From the NCBI GenBank assembly GCA_024235675.1, contig JACKLZ010000001.1, forward strand, positions 1,054,001 through 1,118,000: 64,000 nt of DNA, read 5' to 3'. Both the position numbers and the translations under genes were made by a program. The DNA comes from Zoogloeaceae bacterium (GTDB lineage Bacteria > Pseudomonadota > Gammaproteobacteria > Burkholderiales > Rhodocyclaceae). Shown in pieces: positions 35,317 to 43,675 of this stretch. Positions within the stretch are counted from its first letter, which is position 1. The number at the start of each line of letters is the position of its first letter. Below the pieces are notes generated by a model. It did no database searches and was not told the origin of the DNA. It saw nothing but the letters and a program-made list of their open reading frames with translations.

Positions 35317-35772
35317 TTACTTATAGTCGCGCAATTCGACCGGCGTATCGTCATGATCGCCGTGGGGGTGATGGTCGTAGACCTTGATGTACACCTCGTT
35401 GGACTGCTTGATCAGCCGCTCGGGTGACTCAATGTTATGGCGCTGCGTCTCTTCGCTGAAATACACCAGCGCGCGTACCAGCTTCACGTACAGGGAGTTG
35501 TCCAGATGGAAGCCCGCATCGCGCAGCGCGTTTTCAAGTAGCTCCAGCGAGAAATCGAGCACCGAGTACTCGACTTCCAGACACAGCTCGCGCGCACTCG
35601 GCTCAACCTTGAGCCCGCGCAGGCGACGCAAAGCGCCCAGCGCACGCTCAACCTGCCCCGGCGGCATTGGGCGAAAGCGGATCTCACGCGTCTTGATCAG
35701 CCCGCTGGCGCCAGCGCCTGCATGAGATTCATGCCGCCTGCCCGCCAGCTTGTAGGCCGTTTCACGGCGCAT
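35317..35772 (-). CDS. Conserved hypothetical protein, possible ferredoxin-like (HMA-type) fold
   Basis: This is a 151-residue soluble protein with no signal peptide. Residues about 27-92 alternate strand/helix/strand/strand/helix/strand (TREIRFRPMPPG, QVERALGALRRLRG, LKVEPSARELCLEVEYS, LELLENALRDAGFHLD), which resembles a beta-alpha-beta-beta-alpha-beta heavy-metal-associated fold but lacks the CxxC metal site. The C-terminus is acidic and His-rich (YDHHPHGDHDD). The ribosome-binding site AGGGGG is good. It sits between ctpA and moeB in the same direction, so it is probably co-transcribed. I cannot name its function. Confidence 0.7.
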   Translation of the reverse strand: MRRETAYKLAGRRHESHAGAGASGLIKTREIRFRPMPPGQVERALGALRRLRGLKVEPSARELCLEVEYSVLDFSLELLENALRDAGFHLDNSLYVKLVRALVYFSEETQRHNIESPERLIKQSNEVYIKVYDHHPHGDHDDTPVELRDYK

Positions 35773-35802
35773 GATTACCCCCTTCGCGTCATGGTTACTG
35801 GA

Positions 35803-37191
35803 TTACTTTGCATTCTGGACGATCTCTCGCCCCTTGAGAAGGTTCAAAGCCTGCTGGAACTGGAAATCTTCCTCGCTGGCCGGTTCGATCCGCTTGAACG
35901 GCGTATCGCCCGCCTTGTCCTCGGTCGCCGCACGCGCCGCTTCACGCGCAGCCAGTGCCTTGCGCTCGGCTTCCGGATCCTTGTCATTTTCGAGGTGACC
36001 GCGCAGGTCTGCCTCGCGAATACGCAGTTGCGCCGAGGTGTCCTGCGGATCTTCGACCTTGTAATCCGGTTCGATGCCCTTGGCCTGAATCGAACGCCCG
36101 CCCGGCGTGTAGTAGCGCGCCGTGGTCAGCTTGATGGCGGTATTGTTGGTCAGCGGCAAGATAGTCTGCACCGAGCCCTTGCCGAAGGTCTGGGTGCCGA
36201 GCACCTTGGCGCGCTTGTGGTCCTGCAGCGCACCGGCGACGATCTCGGACGCCGATGCCGATCCACCGTTCACCAACACAACCATCGGTACATTCTTGAC
36301 GCCGGCGGGCAGGTCTTTCAGGAAGTCTGTCCGCGTGCCGCGCAGATAATCGTCCGGCGTCGCCATGTATTTGCGCTTGGCGTCCGGCGTGCGCCCGTCG
36401 GTCGACACCACCAGTGTATCGGCCGGTAAGAAGGCCGCAGAAACCCCAACGGCGCCATGCAGCAAGCCACCCGGGTCATTGCGCAAATCAAGCACCAGGC
36501 CAGTGAGCGGCCCCTTGGCATAGAGCTGTGTCAGGTGCTCAGCCAGCGACGCGGCCGTGGCCTCCTGGAACTGCACCACACGCACATAGCCAAAGCCCGG
36601 CTCCACGAGTTTCGACTTCACGCTGCGCACCTTGATGATCTCGCGCACGATGGTCACGACAAGCGGCTTTTCGTCGCCTTTGCGAACGATGGTCAGCACG
36701 ATCTTGGTGTTCGGCTTGCCCCGCATCTGCTTGACCGCATCGCCCAGGGTCATGCCCTTGACCGGTGTCTCGTCGAGCTTGACGATCAGGTCACCTGCCT
36801 TGACGCCTGCGCGAAAGGCCGGGGTGTCCTCGATTGGCGAGATGACCTTGACGAAGCCGTCTTCCATACCCACTTCGATGCCAAGGCCGCCGAATTCACC
36901 CTGCGTGCCCACCTGCAAGTCCTTGAACGCATCAGCGTCCAGGTAGGCCGAATGGGGATCGAGCCCGGTCAGCATGCCGCTGATCGCGTCAGTGAGCAGC
37001 GCCTTGTCTTCCACCGGCTCGACATAGCCCTGCTTGATCGCGTTGAACACATCCGCCAGCGCGCGCAATTCCTGCATGGGCAGCGGCGCCAGCGCCGCCT
37101 TGTCGGCATTGGCCGGGAAATTCAGACTGATCAGGACGCCCGCACACATACCGGTGAAGACCAATCCAAACTGCTGCAATTTACTACGCAT
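35803..37191 (-). CDS. ctpA: S41 family C-terminal processing peptidase
   Basis: This is a 462-residue periplasmic serine protease. ATG 37191 follows a GGAG site and begins a signal/anchor (MRSKLQQFGLVFTGMCAGVLISL); the extra codons to 37221 are not used. The PDZ domain is at about 90-180 (GGLGIEVGMEDGFVKVISPI), and the protease core has LDLRNDPGGLL, catalytic Ser in NGGSASASEI and catalytic Lys in GTQTFGKGSVQ. The C-terminal tail is charged. It processes or degrades periplasmic proteins with exposed C-termini. The upstream neighbour envC is also a cell-wall gene, 49 bases away, fitting a shared envelope role. Confidence 0.93.
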   Translation of the reverse strand: MRSKLQQFGLVFTGMCAGVLISLNFPANADKAALAPLPMQELRALADVFNAIKQGYVEPVEDKALLTDAISGMLTGLDPHSAYLDADAFKDLQVGTQGEFGGLGIEVGMEDGFVKVISPIEDTPAFRAGVKAGDLIVKLDETPVKGMTLGDAVKQMRGKPNTKIVLTIVRKGDEKPLVVTIVREIIKVRSVKSKLVEPGFGYVRVVQFQEATAASLAEHLTQLYAKGPLTGLVLDLRNDPGGLLHGAVGVSAAFLPADTLVVSTDGRTPDAKRKYMATPDDYLRGTRTDFLKDLPAGVKNVPMVVLVNGGSASASEIVAGALQDHKRAKVLGTQTFGKGSVQTILPLTNNTAIKLTTARYYTPGGRSIQAKGIEPDYKVEDPQDTSAQLRIREADLRGHLENDKDPEAERKALAAREAARAATEDKAGDTPFKRIEPASEEDFQFQQALNLLKGREIVQNAK

Positions 37192-37240
37192 GACGACTCC
37201 AAACGATGGGGCATCGCACAACGGCGCGGCCCCCGAAAAT

Positions 37241-38494
37241 TCAATTCAGGCGGATCCAGTCCATCGGATCCACCGGCCGCCCCTGATGGCGGATCTCGAA
37301 GTATAGCCCCGGCTCCGGGTTTCCTCCGCTGTCGCCAGCCGCTGCCAGCACCTCGCCGGCTGAAACACGCTCGCCGTTGGACTTGAACAGCGCGTCATTG
37401 TTTCCGTACACCGTCAAATAGCCCTGACCGTGGTCGATGATGATGAGATTTCCGAAGCCGCGCAACCAATCCGAGAAAACCACCTCGCCGTCAGCCACGG
37501 CATGCACCTCCTCACCACTGTTGGCTCGGATGAAAATGCCCTTCCAGCTCGTCCCGCCCGACGCCCTGTCGGCACCAAAGCGACCAATGATCGCACCACG
37601 CAAGGGCGGTTTGAGTTGCCCACGCAGCCCTCCAAACGCCTTGCCACGCGTGCTGCTATCGGCACTTTCCCGGGAGGCGCCTACCACCGGTTCGCTGGAC
37701 GATTTCGGGGTCGAGACCGGTGGCGGTGGCCGAGGACGTGCTCTGGCTTTTTCCAACTCGACCATCAAGGCACGCAAACGCGCTTCGTCGCGCTGAAGAT
37801 CGGCCACGACCTGCTTTTGCACCTTCAATTCTTTCGCCAGCGTCGCCACGATCTGCCCCCGTCGTGCACGCTCTTTTTTCAGATCGGCCATCTCACGGCG
37901 CTGGACCGCTTCGAGCCGCGCGACCTCGGCGCGCCGCGCCTCGGCTTCGGCTTGCTGCTTTTGCTGCAAGGCCATGGCTTCGCGCAAGCGGGTAATGATC
38001 GCCTGCTTCTCCCGCCCAATCTGCTCGAGGTAAAACGCATCGCGGGCGAGCTGATTGGGCTCGCGCGCGCTGAGCAGATACGCCACGCCCGGCTCACCAC
38101 CGTACTGGTAGTAGCGCCGCAGCCAGTTGGCCAGCGCTTCTCGCCCCGTATTGACCTGCGCCTCGGTCTCCCGCAACGAGGCCTCGACCTTCAGCACCGC
38201 GGCGTCGGCGTTCTTGCGCTCACGCACCAACTCACGCACGCGCCGCAAGATCCGCGACACTGCAACGTCGGCCTGTTTGAGCGCCTTGGCCGCCTCAGCA
38301 TGGGTCGATTCGGTATCGGCCACCTCGGCTTGCGCCGAGCGCAGACGCGACTTGACGGCGTCCAGATCGCTGCGCGATGACGCCATTCGGTCGCTCGTAT
38401 CCTCGGCACCAACCGAAGCGGGAAAGACGGCGAGCGCCAGCATCATTGCCAGCGCCGCCGATGGCCGCCCACGGGTGGCGGCAAAAAGGGTCAC
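37241..38494 (-). CDS. envC: Murein hydrolase activator EnvC-like (degenerate LytM/M23)
   Basis: About 417 residues from GTG 38494, four bases past the gpmA stop; the frame is open to 38566 and ATG 38446 is another option. GTG gives a signal peptide with Arg in front of ALAMMLALAVFPASVGA. Residues about 40-260 are coiled coil (SRSDLDAVKSRLRSAQAEVA and later REMADLKKERARRGQIVATL). The C-terminal M23 domain lacks the zinc ligands: SWKGIFI, LTVYGNN and LYFEIR stand where active enzymes have His residues. It therefore should activate amidases in septum splitting rather than cut peptidoglycan. It is co-directional with gpmA and ctpA. Confidence 0.88.
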   Translation of the reverse strand: MTLFAATRGRPSAALAMMLALAVFPASVGAEDTSDRMASSRSDLDAVKSRLRSAQAEVADTESTHAEAAKALKQADVAVSRILRRVRELVRERKNADAAVLKVEASLRETEAQVNTGREALANWLRRYYQYGGEPGVAYLLSAREPNQLARDAFYLEQIGREKQAIITRLREAMALQQKQQAEAEARRAEVARLEAVQRREMADLKKERARRGQIVATLAKELKVQKQVVADLQRDEARLRALMVELEKARARPRPPPPVSTPKSSSEPVVGASRESADSSTRGKAFGGLRGQLKPPLRGAIIGRFGADRASGGTSWKGIFIRANSGEEVHAVADGEVVFSDWLRGFGNLIIIDHGQGYLTVYGNNDALFKSNGERVSAGEVLAAAGDSGGNPEPGLYFEIRHQGRPVDPMDWIRLN

Positions 38495-38498
38495 GTCC

Positions 38499-39248
38499 TC
38501 AGGCCTTGGCTTTGCCCTGCCCCGCGACGGCTGCAGCCGCCGCCTTGATGGTGTCTTCATCCGCAAGATAGTAGCTGCGGATCGGCCGCAGATTGGCGTC
38601 GAGTTCGTACACCAACGGCTGAGCGGTCGGGATGTTCAGGCCAACGATGTCGGCATCGCTCACGCCATCGAGGTATTTGATCAGCGCACGCAGGCTGTTG
38701 CCGTGAGCGGCGATCAGGATACGATCACCGGCCAACACACGCGGAACGATCACCGTCTCCCAGTAAGGCACCACGCGCGCGACAGTATCTTTCAAGCACT
38801 CGGTGTGCGGAAAGCGATCCGCCGGCAGGCTGGCATAGCGCGGGTCATCGGGCGTCAGACGCTCGTCACCGGCTTCCAGCGCCGGGGGCGGCACATCGTA
38901 GGAACGACGCCATTTCAGCACCTGGTCATCGCCAAACTTGGCTGCCGTCTCGGCCTTGTTCAGCCCCTGCAACGCGCCGTAGTGACGTTCATTCAAACGC
39001 CAGGAGTGCTCCACCGGCAGCCACAGCGCCGCCATGTGCTCGAGCACGATGTTCAGGGTCTTGTTGGCGCGCTTGAGCACCGAGGTGAAAGCCACGTCGA
39101 AGGCATAGCCCTCGTCGCGCAGCAGGTCGCCGGCCGCGCGGGCCTCTTCCACGCCCTTGTCGGTCAAATCAACGTCAGTCCAGCCGGTAAACCGGTTTTC
39201 CTTGTTCCAGGTGGACTCTCCGTGGCGAAGCAATACGATCTTGTACAT
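38499..39248 (-). CDS. gpmA: 2,3-bisphosphoglycerate-dependent phosphoglycerate mutase
   Basis: This is a 249-residue glycolytic enzyme interconverting 3- and 2-phosphoglycerate. Its motifs are LLRHGESTWNKENRFTGWTD with the phospho-His, LNERHYGALQGLNKAE, and AAHGNSLRALIKYLDG with the second His. The length is standard. It is the first gene of the minus-strand run gpmA-envC-ctpA-hypothetical-moeB and is divergent from an ArsR regulator with a 116-base gap. Confidence 0.96.
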   Translation of the reverse strand: MYKIVLLRHGESTWNKENRFTGWTDVDLTDKGVEEARAAGDLLRDEGYAFDVAFTSVLKRANKTLNIVLEHMAALWLPVEHSWRLNERHYGALQGLNKAETAAKFGDDQVLKWRRSYDVPPPALEAGDERLTPDDPRYASLPADRFPHTECLKDTVARVVPYWETVIVPRVLAGDRILIAAHGNSLRALIKYLDGVSDADIVGLNIPTAQPLVYELDANLRPIRSYYLADEDTIKAAAAAVAGQGKAKA

Positions 39249-39364
39249 GAGGAACTATCTACTCGCTAAGGTGGTAAACATGGGTTCTTGCGTCGCGCCA
39301 AGTCGCCGCTACGGCAAAAAATGGTATTTTATTACATTCATCTTTGTCGAATCGATCGCTGATC

Positions 39365-39694
39365 GTGAATAGTCATCCCATTGTTGATCTGATCGGCAAG
39401 ACCGAGCAGATCGAAACCGCCGCCCGCGCCCTCAAGGCCATCTCCCATCCGCTCAGGCTCAAGATCCTGTGCGTCATCGGAGAAGGCGAGGTCTGTGTAC
39501 AAGACATCGTCGAGGCCGTCGGCACATCCCAGAGCAACATATCCCAGCACCTGGCCATTCTGCGTGACAAAGGCGTACTGCTCACCAGAAAGGACGCCAA
39601 CCGGGTGTACTACCGGGTCGGAGACCAGCGCACATTGCAATTGATCGTCCTCATGCGCGAGGTCTTCTGCGGCGAACCGCCCGCTCAGCCCTGA
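39365..39694 (+). CDS. ArsR-family regulator with SqrR/BigR-like cysteine pair
   Basis: This is a 109-residue winged-helix repressor from GTG 39365; TTG 39344 would add seven residues. The HTH is VQDIVEAVGTSQSNISQHLA, with the wing RKDANRVYYRVGD. Cys at 36 (LKILCVIGEGE) and 102 (REVFCGE) are 66 residues apart, the same spacing as the persulfide-sensing pair of SqrR (41/107) and BigR (42/108); a third Cys is at 44. It lies 21 bases before a rhodanese gene and near a glutaredoxin gene, consistent with reactive-sulfur sensing. An imperfect dyad ATTC-N9-GAAT at 39336-39352 may be its operator. Metal sensing is the alternative. Confidence 0.8.
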   Translation: MNSHPIVDLIGKTEQIETAARALKAISHPLRLKILCVIGEGEVCVQDIVEAVGTSQSNISQHLAILRDKGVLLTRKDANRVYYRVGDQRTLQLIVLMREVFCGEPPAQP

Positions 39695-39715
39695 CATTAC
39701 AAGAAGGAAATTTCC

Positions 39716-40132
39716 GTGGAGTTCTTGCAGCAAAATTGGTACTGGGCAGCCTTGGCTGTCGCCAGCGGTGCATTCCTGTTGATTGAAACCCTCCGCCAGC
39801 GTGGCGACAGCAGCAGCCTGTCCCCGGTGCAGGCCACGCTGATGATCAACCGTGAAGACGCGGTCATCATCGACGTGCGCGAGCAAAACGAGTTCTTTCA
39901 GGGACACATCCCGAACGCACGGCACATTCCGTTCGCGGCGCTGGAAAAGCGATCGGCCGAGATCGAGAAACTGAAACAGCAACCGATCATCGTATGCTGC
40001 GCCTCCGGCGCACGCTCGAATGCGGCAGCGGCTACCCTGCGCAAACTCGGTTGCGAAAAAGTGTTTAACCTCCAGGGCGGCATCGCGAGCTGGCAACAAG
40101 CCGGCCAGCCGGTAAGCCGCAAGAGGAAATAA
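39716..40132 (+). CDS. Membrane-anchored rhodanese
   Basis: This is a 138-residue protein from GTG 39716, behind AAGGAA. A TM helix (about 9-25, WYWAALAVASGAFLLIETL) anchors one rhodanese domain with IIDVREQNEFFQGHIPNARH and the active loop VCCASGARS, whose Cys accepts a sulfane sulfur. It transfers sulfur between thiosulfate, persulfides or thiols at the inner face of the membrane. It lies between the ArsR regulator and glutaredoxin 3, with the next gene only 2 bases on, so the three genes form a sulfur/thiol operon reading into secB. Confidence 0.9.
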   Translation: MEFLQQNWYWAALAVASGAFLLIETLRQRGDSSSLSPVQATLMINREDAVIIDVREQNEFFQGHIPNARHIPFAALEKRSAEIEKLKQQPIIVCCASGARSNAAAATLRKLGCEKVFNLQGGIASWQQAGQPVSRKRK

Positions 40133-40134
40133 GC

Positions 40135-40404
40135 ATGCCCCCAAAGATCCGCATGTACGCAACCCTGGGCTGCCCCTACTGCGTTCGCGCAGAAGCGCTG
40201 CTCAACCAAAAGGGCGTCACCGGCATCGACAAGATTCGCGTCGACCTGGACCCGGCACGGCGCGAAGAAATGATGATGATCACTGGCCGTCGCACCGTGC
40301 CCCAGATTTTCATCAACGATTTGCATGTGGGCGGATGCGACGACCTTTTCGCACTCGACCAGGCAGGAAAGCTGGACCCGCTTCTGAACGCTGAAGCGGC
40401 CTGA
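40135..40404 (+). CDS. grxC: Glutaredoxin 3
   Basis: This is an 89-residue dithiol glutaredoxin with active site GCPYC near residue 13, cis-Pro in RRTVPQIF, and the GGCDDLFAL glutathione-binding segment. It reduces disulfides and glutathione-mixed disulfides in the cytoplasm. It starts 2 bases after the rhodanese stop and lies upstream of secB, the usual proteobacterial order. Confidence 0.95.
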   Translation: MPPKIRMYATLGCPYCVRAEALLNQKGVTGIDKIRVDLDPARREEMMMITGRRTVPQIFINDLHVGGCDDLFALDQAGKLDPLLNAEAA

Positions 40405-40437
40405 ACAACTCTTATCACTCTCACACAAGGCTCAGAC

Positions 40438-40923
40438 ATGCCCGAAACCAACCAAGCCAACGCCGCTGAAAACACGCAACCCGTCTTCACCATCGAGAAG
40501 CTCTACATTCGTGACCTGTCGGTCGAGGTGCCCAACGCACCGACGATCTTCCTCGATCGCGAAACCCCGCAGATCAATGTGCAACTGCGCACGGATACCA
40601 AGGGCATTGACGCGGGCGTCTACGAAGTGGTGCTGACCGTGACCGTGACCGCCAAGATCGGCGAAGAAAAGACGGTGTTCCTGGTTGAAGCAGCGCAAGC
40701 CGGTATTTTCCAGATCCGCAATGTGCCCGAGTCCGATATCGAACCGATCATGATGATCGGCTGCGCCAACATCCTCTTCCCGTATGCCCGCGAGGCGATC
40801 TCCGACGCAGTGACCCGCGCCGGCTTCCAGCCCGTGCTGCTGGCACCGGTCAACTTCGAAGCCCTGTACCAGGCGCGCCAGCAAGAGCAGCAAGGCGCAG
40901 CTCAGGACACACCGGTTCAGTGA
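40438..40923 (+). CDS. secB: Protein-export chaperone SecB
   Basis: This is a 161-residue tetrameric chaperone that keeps preproteins unfolded and hands them to SecA. Family segments are FTIEKLYIRDLSVEVPNAP, FQIRNVPESDIEPIMMIGC and LFPYAREAISDAVTRAGFQP. The length and acidic character fit. It sits 33 bases after grxC. Confidence 0.96.
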   Translation: MPETNQANAAENTQPVFTIEKLYIRDLSVEVPNAPTIFLDRETPQINVQLRTDTKGIDAGVYEVVLTVTVTAKIGEEKTVFLVEAAQAGIFQIRNVPESDIEPIMMIGCANILFPYAREAISDAVTRAGFQPVLLAPVNFEALYQARQQEQQGAAQDTPVQ

Positions 40924-40925
40924 GC

Positions 40926-41366
40926 ATGCGCGCCGCCCGCCTCATTGCATTGATTCTGACCGGTGCGGCCTGCGCGCCGGCCGCCGCCCTGGATTTCCGG
41001 GCGACGGCCGGGCCCGCCATCCTGTACGACACGCCGTCCGCCCAGGGCAAGCGCGTGTTTGTCGCCTCTGCCGGCAGCCCGTTCGAAGTGATTGTGACCC
41101 TCGAAAAGTGGGTCAAGGTCCGCGACCGAGACGGCCATCTGGCCTGGATCGAGCGCAGCGCCCTCGCCAACGGGCAGACTGTCGTCGTTACCGCCGATCG
41201 CGCCACCGTCCGCCAACAGGCGGCAGACGACGCACCGACGAGTTTCGATGCCGTCCGTGGCGTCATCCTCAACGTCTCCGGTCCGGCCAGGGGTACCTGG
41301 TTGCCGGTGCGTCATGCGGATGGCGACCACGGCTTTGTCCGCCGGGTCGACGTCTGGGGTCAATGA
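40926..41366 (+). CDS. Periplasmic SH3-domain protein
   Basis: This is a 146-residue protein from ATG 40926, just after the secB stop; GTG 40920 is an alternative overlapping secB. The signal peptide is MRAARLIALILTGAACAPAAA. The mature protein has two small beta-rich SH3-like units: the first has AILYDTPSAQGKRVFVASAG and WVKVRDRDGHLAWIER, the second ATVRQQAADD and WLPVRHADGDHGFVRR. Such bacterial SH3 proteins usually bind cell-wall material. It is placed between secB and gpsA. Its precise role is unknown. Confidence 0.82.
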   Translation: MRAARLIALILTGAACAPAAALDFRATAGPAILYDTPSAQGKRVFVASAGSPFEVIVTLEKWVKVRDRDGHLAWIERSALANGQTVVVTADRATVRQQAADDAPTSFDAVRGVILNVSGPARGTWLPVRHADGDHGFVRRVDVWGQ

Positions 41367-41427
41367 TTCTCACCGCTGCACCGCCACCAATGCACCACGG
41401 CATCACGCTGCCAGGAGTCGGCTGAGC

Positions 41428-42411
41428 ATGAAGATCACCGTTTATGGCGCCGGCGCCTGGGGCACGGCGCTGGCCATCGCCTACGCAAAATCGCATCAGG
41501 TGACGCTGTGGGGGCGCGACACCGACGCCCTCGCCAGTTGCGCCAAAGCGCGGGTAAACCAGCAACTCCTCCCCAACGCCCCCTTTCCTGATGCACTGAC
41601 ACTGGATGCAGATCTTCACTGCGCCAGTCAGGGCGCAGATCTGCATCTGGTCGTCACGCCGGTTGCCGGGCTGCGCGATATTGCTCGCCATCTCGCCGCA
41701 GAAAAACTCACCGCCCCGCTCATCTGGGCCTGCAAGGGCTTTGAATCCGGCACCGGAAAACTGCCGCATCAAGTCGTCGCAGACGAACTGGGCGCAGACT
41801 TTCCCTGCGGCGTGCTGACCGGACCGAGCTTTGCCGCCGAAGTCGCCGCCGGGCTGCCCGCCGCCATTACGCTGGCCGCGCGAAACGCGGCATTTGCATC
41901 AGCCTGGACGACCCATCTGCATCAACCCCGGCTGCGCCTGTACGCCAACGACGATCTGGTGGGCGCCGAGGTGGGCGGCGCGGTCAAAAACGTCATGGCC
42001 ATCGCCGCCGGCGTGTCGGACGGACTTGGGTTCGGCCTGAACAGCCGCGCCGCGCTGATCACCCGCGGCCTGGCCGAAATGGCGCGACTCGGCCTCGCAC
42101 TGGGCGCGCGACACGAAACCTTCATGGGCCTGGCCGGCATGGGCGATCTGGTGCTCACCTGCACGGGTGATCTGTCACGCAATCGCCGGGTTGGCCTCGC
42201 ACTGGCCGAAGGCAAAGCATTGCCGCAGATTCTGAACGAACTCGGCCATGTCGCCGAAGGCGTGCCGACCACGCGTGAAACGGTGGCTTTGGCACATCGC
42301 CATCAGGTCGAGATGCCGATTACCGAAGGGGTGAACGCCCTGCTCTCGGGCACGCTCAGTGCGCGCGAAGCGGTCGAGCGACTCCTCGCACGCGATCCGC
42401 GCAGCGAGTGA
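41428..42411 (+). CDS. gpsA: Glycerol-3-phosphate dehydrogenase (NAD(P)+)
   Basis: This is a 327-residue enzyme that makes sn-glycerol-3-phosphate for phospholipids. The open frame starts upstream, but ATG 41428 begins MKITVYGAGAWGTALAI with the NAD-binding GxGxxG. Other hallmarks are LTGPSFAAEVAAGLP, the catalytic Lys in GGAVKNVMAIAAG, and GMGDLVLTCTGDLSRNRRVG. It follows secB and the SH3 gene, the common secB-gpsA order in proteobacteria, and converges with trmL one base away. Confidence 0.95.
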   Translation: MKITVYGAGAWGTALAIAYAKSHQVTLWGRDTDALASCAKARVNQQLLPNAPFPDALTLDADLHCASQGADLHLVVTPVAGLRDIARHLAAEKLTAPLIWACKGFESGTGKLPHQVVADELGADFPCGVLTGPSFAAEVAAGLPAAITLAARNAAFASAWTTHLHQPRLRLYANDDLVGAEVGGAVKNVMAIAAGVSDGLGFGLNSRAALITRGLAEMARLGLALGARHETFMGLAGMGDLVLTCTGDLSRNRRVGLALAEGKALPQILNELGHVAEGVPTTRETVALAHRHQVEMPITEGVNALLSGTLSAREAVERLLARDPRSE

Positions 42412-42412
42412 C

Positions 42413-42877
42413 CTAAGCGCCGCCTTCATAGCCCTGCTGTCGCCACGCCTCATAGGCCACGACCGCCACAGCATTGGACAGATTCAGACTTCGGTTACCC
42501 GGACGCATCGGAATCCGCACACGCTGCTCATCGCTCAGCATGGCGAGCATCTCGGCCGGCAAGCCCCGTGTCTCACACCCAAACAGCAAGATGTCACCGG
42601 GCTGATAGCTGACCTCATTGAAACCTCGCCCACCGCGCGTCGTCACGGCGTAGATCTGCCCCTCCGGCACACAGGCACGAAATGCGGCCCAGTCGGCATG
42701 CGTCTGAACATGCGCCAACTGGTGATAGTCGAGACCCGCACGTGCCAGCGCCTTGTCCGACATCTCGAAGCCAAGCGGCTCGATCAGATGCAGCCGCGCG
42801 CCCACGTTGGCACTCAGGCGGATCGCGTTGCCGGTATTGGGCGGAATTTCCGGCTGGTAAAGGACGATATTGAACAT
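42413..42877 (-). CDS. trmL: tRNA (cytidine(34)-2'-O)-methyltransferase TrmL
   Basis: This is a 154-residue SPOUT methyltransferase that modifies the wobble base of tRNA-Leu isoacceptors. It begins MFNIVLYQPEIPPNTGNAIR, a signature of TrmL, and the knotted SAM site is LLFGCETRGLP and RIPMRPGNRSLNLSNAVAVV. The length is standard. It lies downstream of comF in the same direction with a 33-base gap. Confidence 0.95.
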   Translation of the reverse strand: MFNIVLYQPEIPPNTGNAIRLSANVGARLHLIEPLGFEMSDKALARAGLDYHQLAHVQTHADWAAFRACVPEGQIYAVTTRGGRGFNEVSYQPGDILLFGCETRGLPAEMLAMLSDEQRVRIPMRPGNRSLNLSNAVAVVAYEAWRQQGYEGGA

Positions 42878-42910
42878 GGTGCGGCATTGTGCCCGCAGGG
42901 CTGCGGCGGA

Positions 42911-43645
42911 TCAACGCAAAGGCGTGCGCGCGATCACCAGATTGCTCACGGCAGCGGCACCCGCTTTCCGCAGACACGCAGCCAAGGCGCCAAGCGTCGC
43001 GCCGGTGGTCATGACGTCGTCCATCAGCAACACCCGGGCGCCATCGACCGGCATCTGACAGGCAAAGGCATCGCGCATATTTTTCTTTCGCTCGGACCAC
43101 GGGAGCCCGACCTGATCCGCAGTCGCCCGCGTCCGCACCGCACCGCGTGCCATCACGGGAATCTGCCACGCGCGGCCCAAGGGCCGAGCAATCTCAAGTG
43201 CCTGATTGAAGCCACGCTCGGCCAATCGCGCAACGTGCAGCGGCACGGGCATGATCACATCGACCGCCGGCGCAGGTATGTCGCGGGCGAGCGCAGCCGA
43301 CAGGGCACGGGCGACACCGAAATCATGACCATACTTGAGGCGATGCACCAAATGATCCACCGGATAGTCGTAGCAGTACAACGCCGTTGTGGCATCGAAG
43401 GCCGGCGGGTGTCGCTGACACCGACCGCAAAGTTCGCCGCCCGTCCCAGGCAATGCACACTTGGGGCACGCAGACAGGCACAATGGCAGGTCGCGGCGAC
43501 ACCCCGCGCACAAGCCACTCGGATCACGCACGCTGGCACAAAGGACACAGCGACGCGGCCAGAAAGACTGCCTGGCACCATCAAGTGCACGCCGCCATCG
43601 GGCGTGCTGGTTTGACAAGGCATCCCTCAATCGTGGAATATCCAT
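42911..43645 (-). CDS. comF: ComF family protein (phosphoribosyltransferase-like)
   Basis: This is a 244-residue protein. The N-terminal cysteine-rich region (CVLC, CAGC, CPKC, CGRC at about residues 35-78) forms a zinc-ribbon. A type I phosphoribosyltransferase domain follows, with the PRPP loop VLLMDDVMTTGATLGAL. ComF proteins are linked to DNA uptake (competence) in naturally transformable bacteria. The presence of pilB/pilC/pilD in this window would be compatible with type IV pilus-driven uptake, but that is inference. It is divergent from bioB. Confidence 0.9.
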   Translation of the reverse strand: MDIPRLRDALSNQHARWRRALDGARQSFWPRRCVLCASVRDPSGLCAGCRRDLPLCLSACPKCALPGTGGELCGRCQRHPPAFDATTALYCYDYPVDHLVHRLKYGHDFGVARALSAALARDIPAPAVDVIMPVPLHVARLAERGFNQALEIARPLGRAWQIPVMARGAVRTRATADQVGLPWSERKKNMRDAFACQMPVDGARVLLMDDVMTTGATLGALAACLRKAGAAAVSNLVIARTPLR

Positions 43646-43675
43646 AATTTTGAATTACAGCAAAAAATCCTCATC

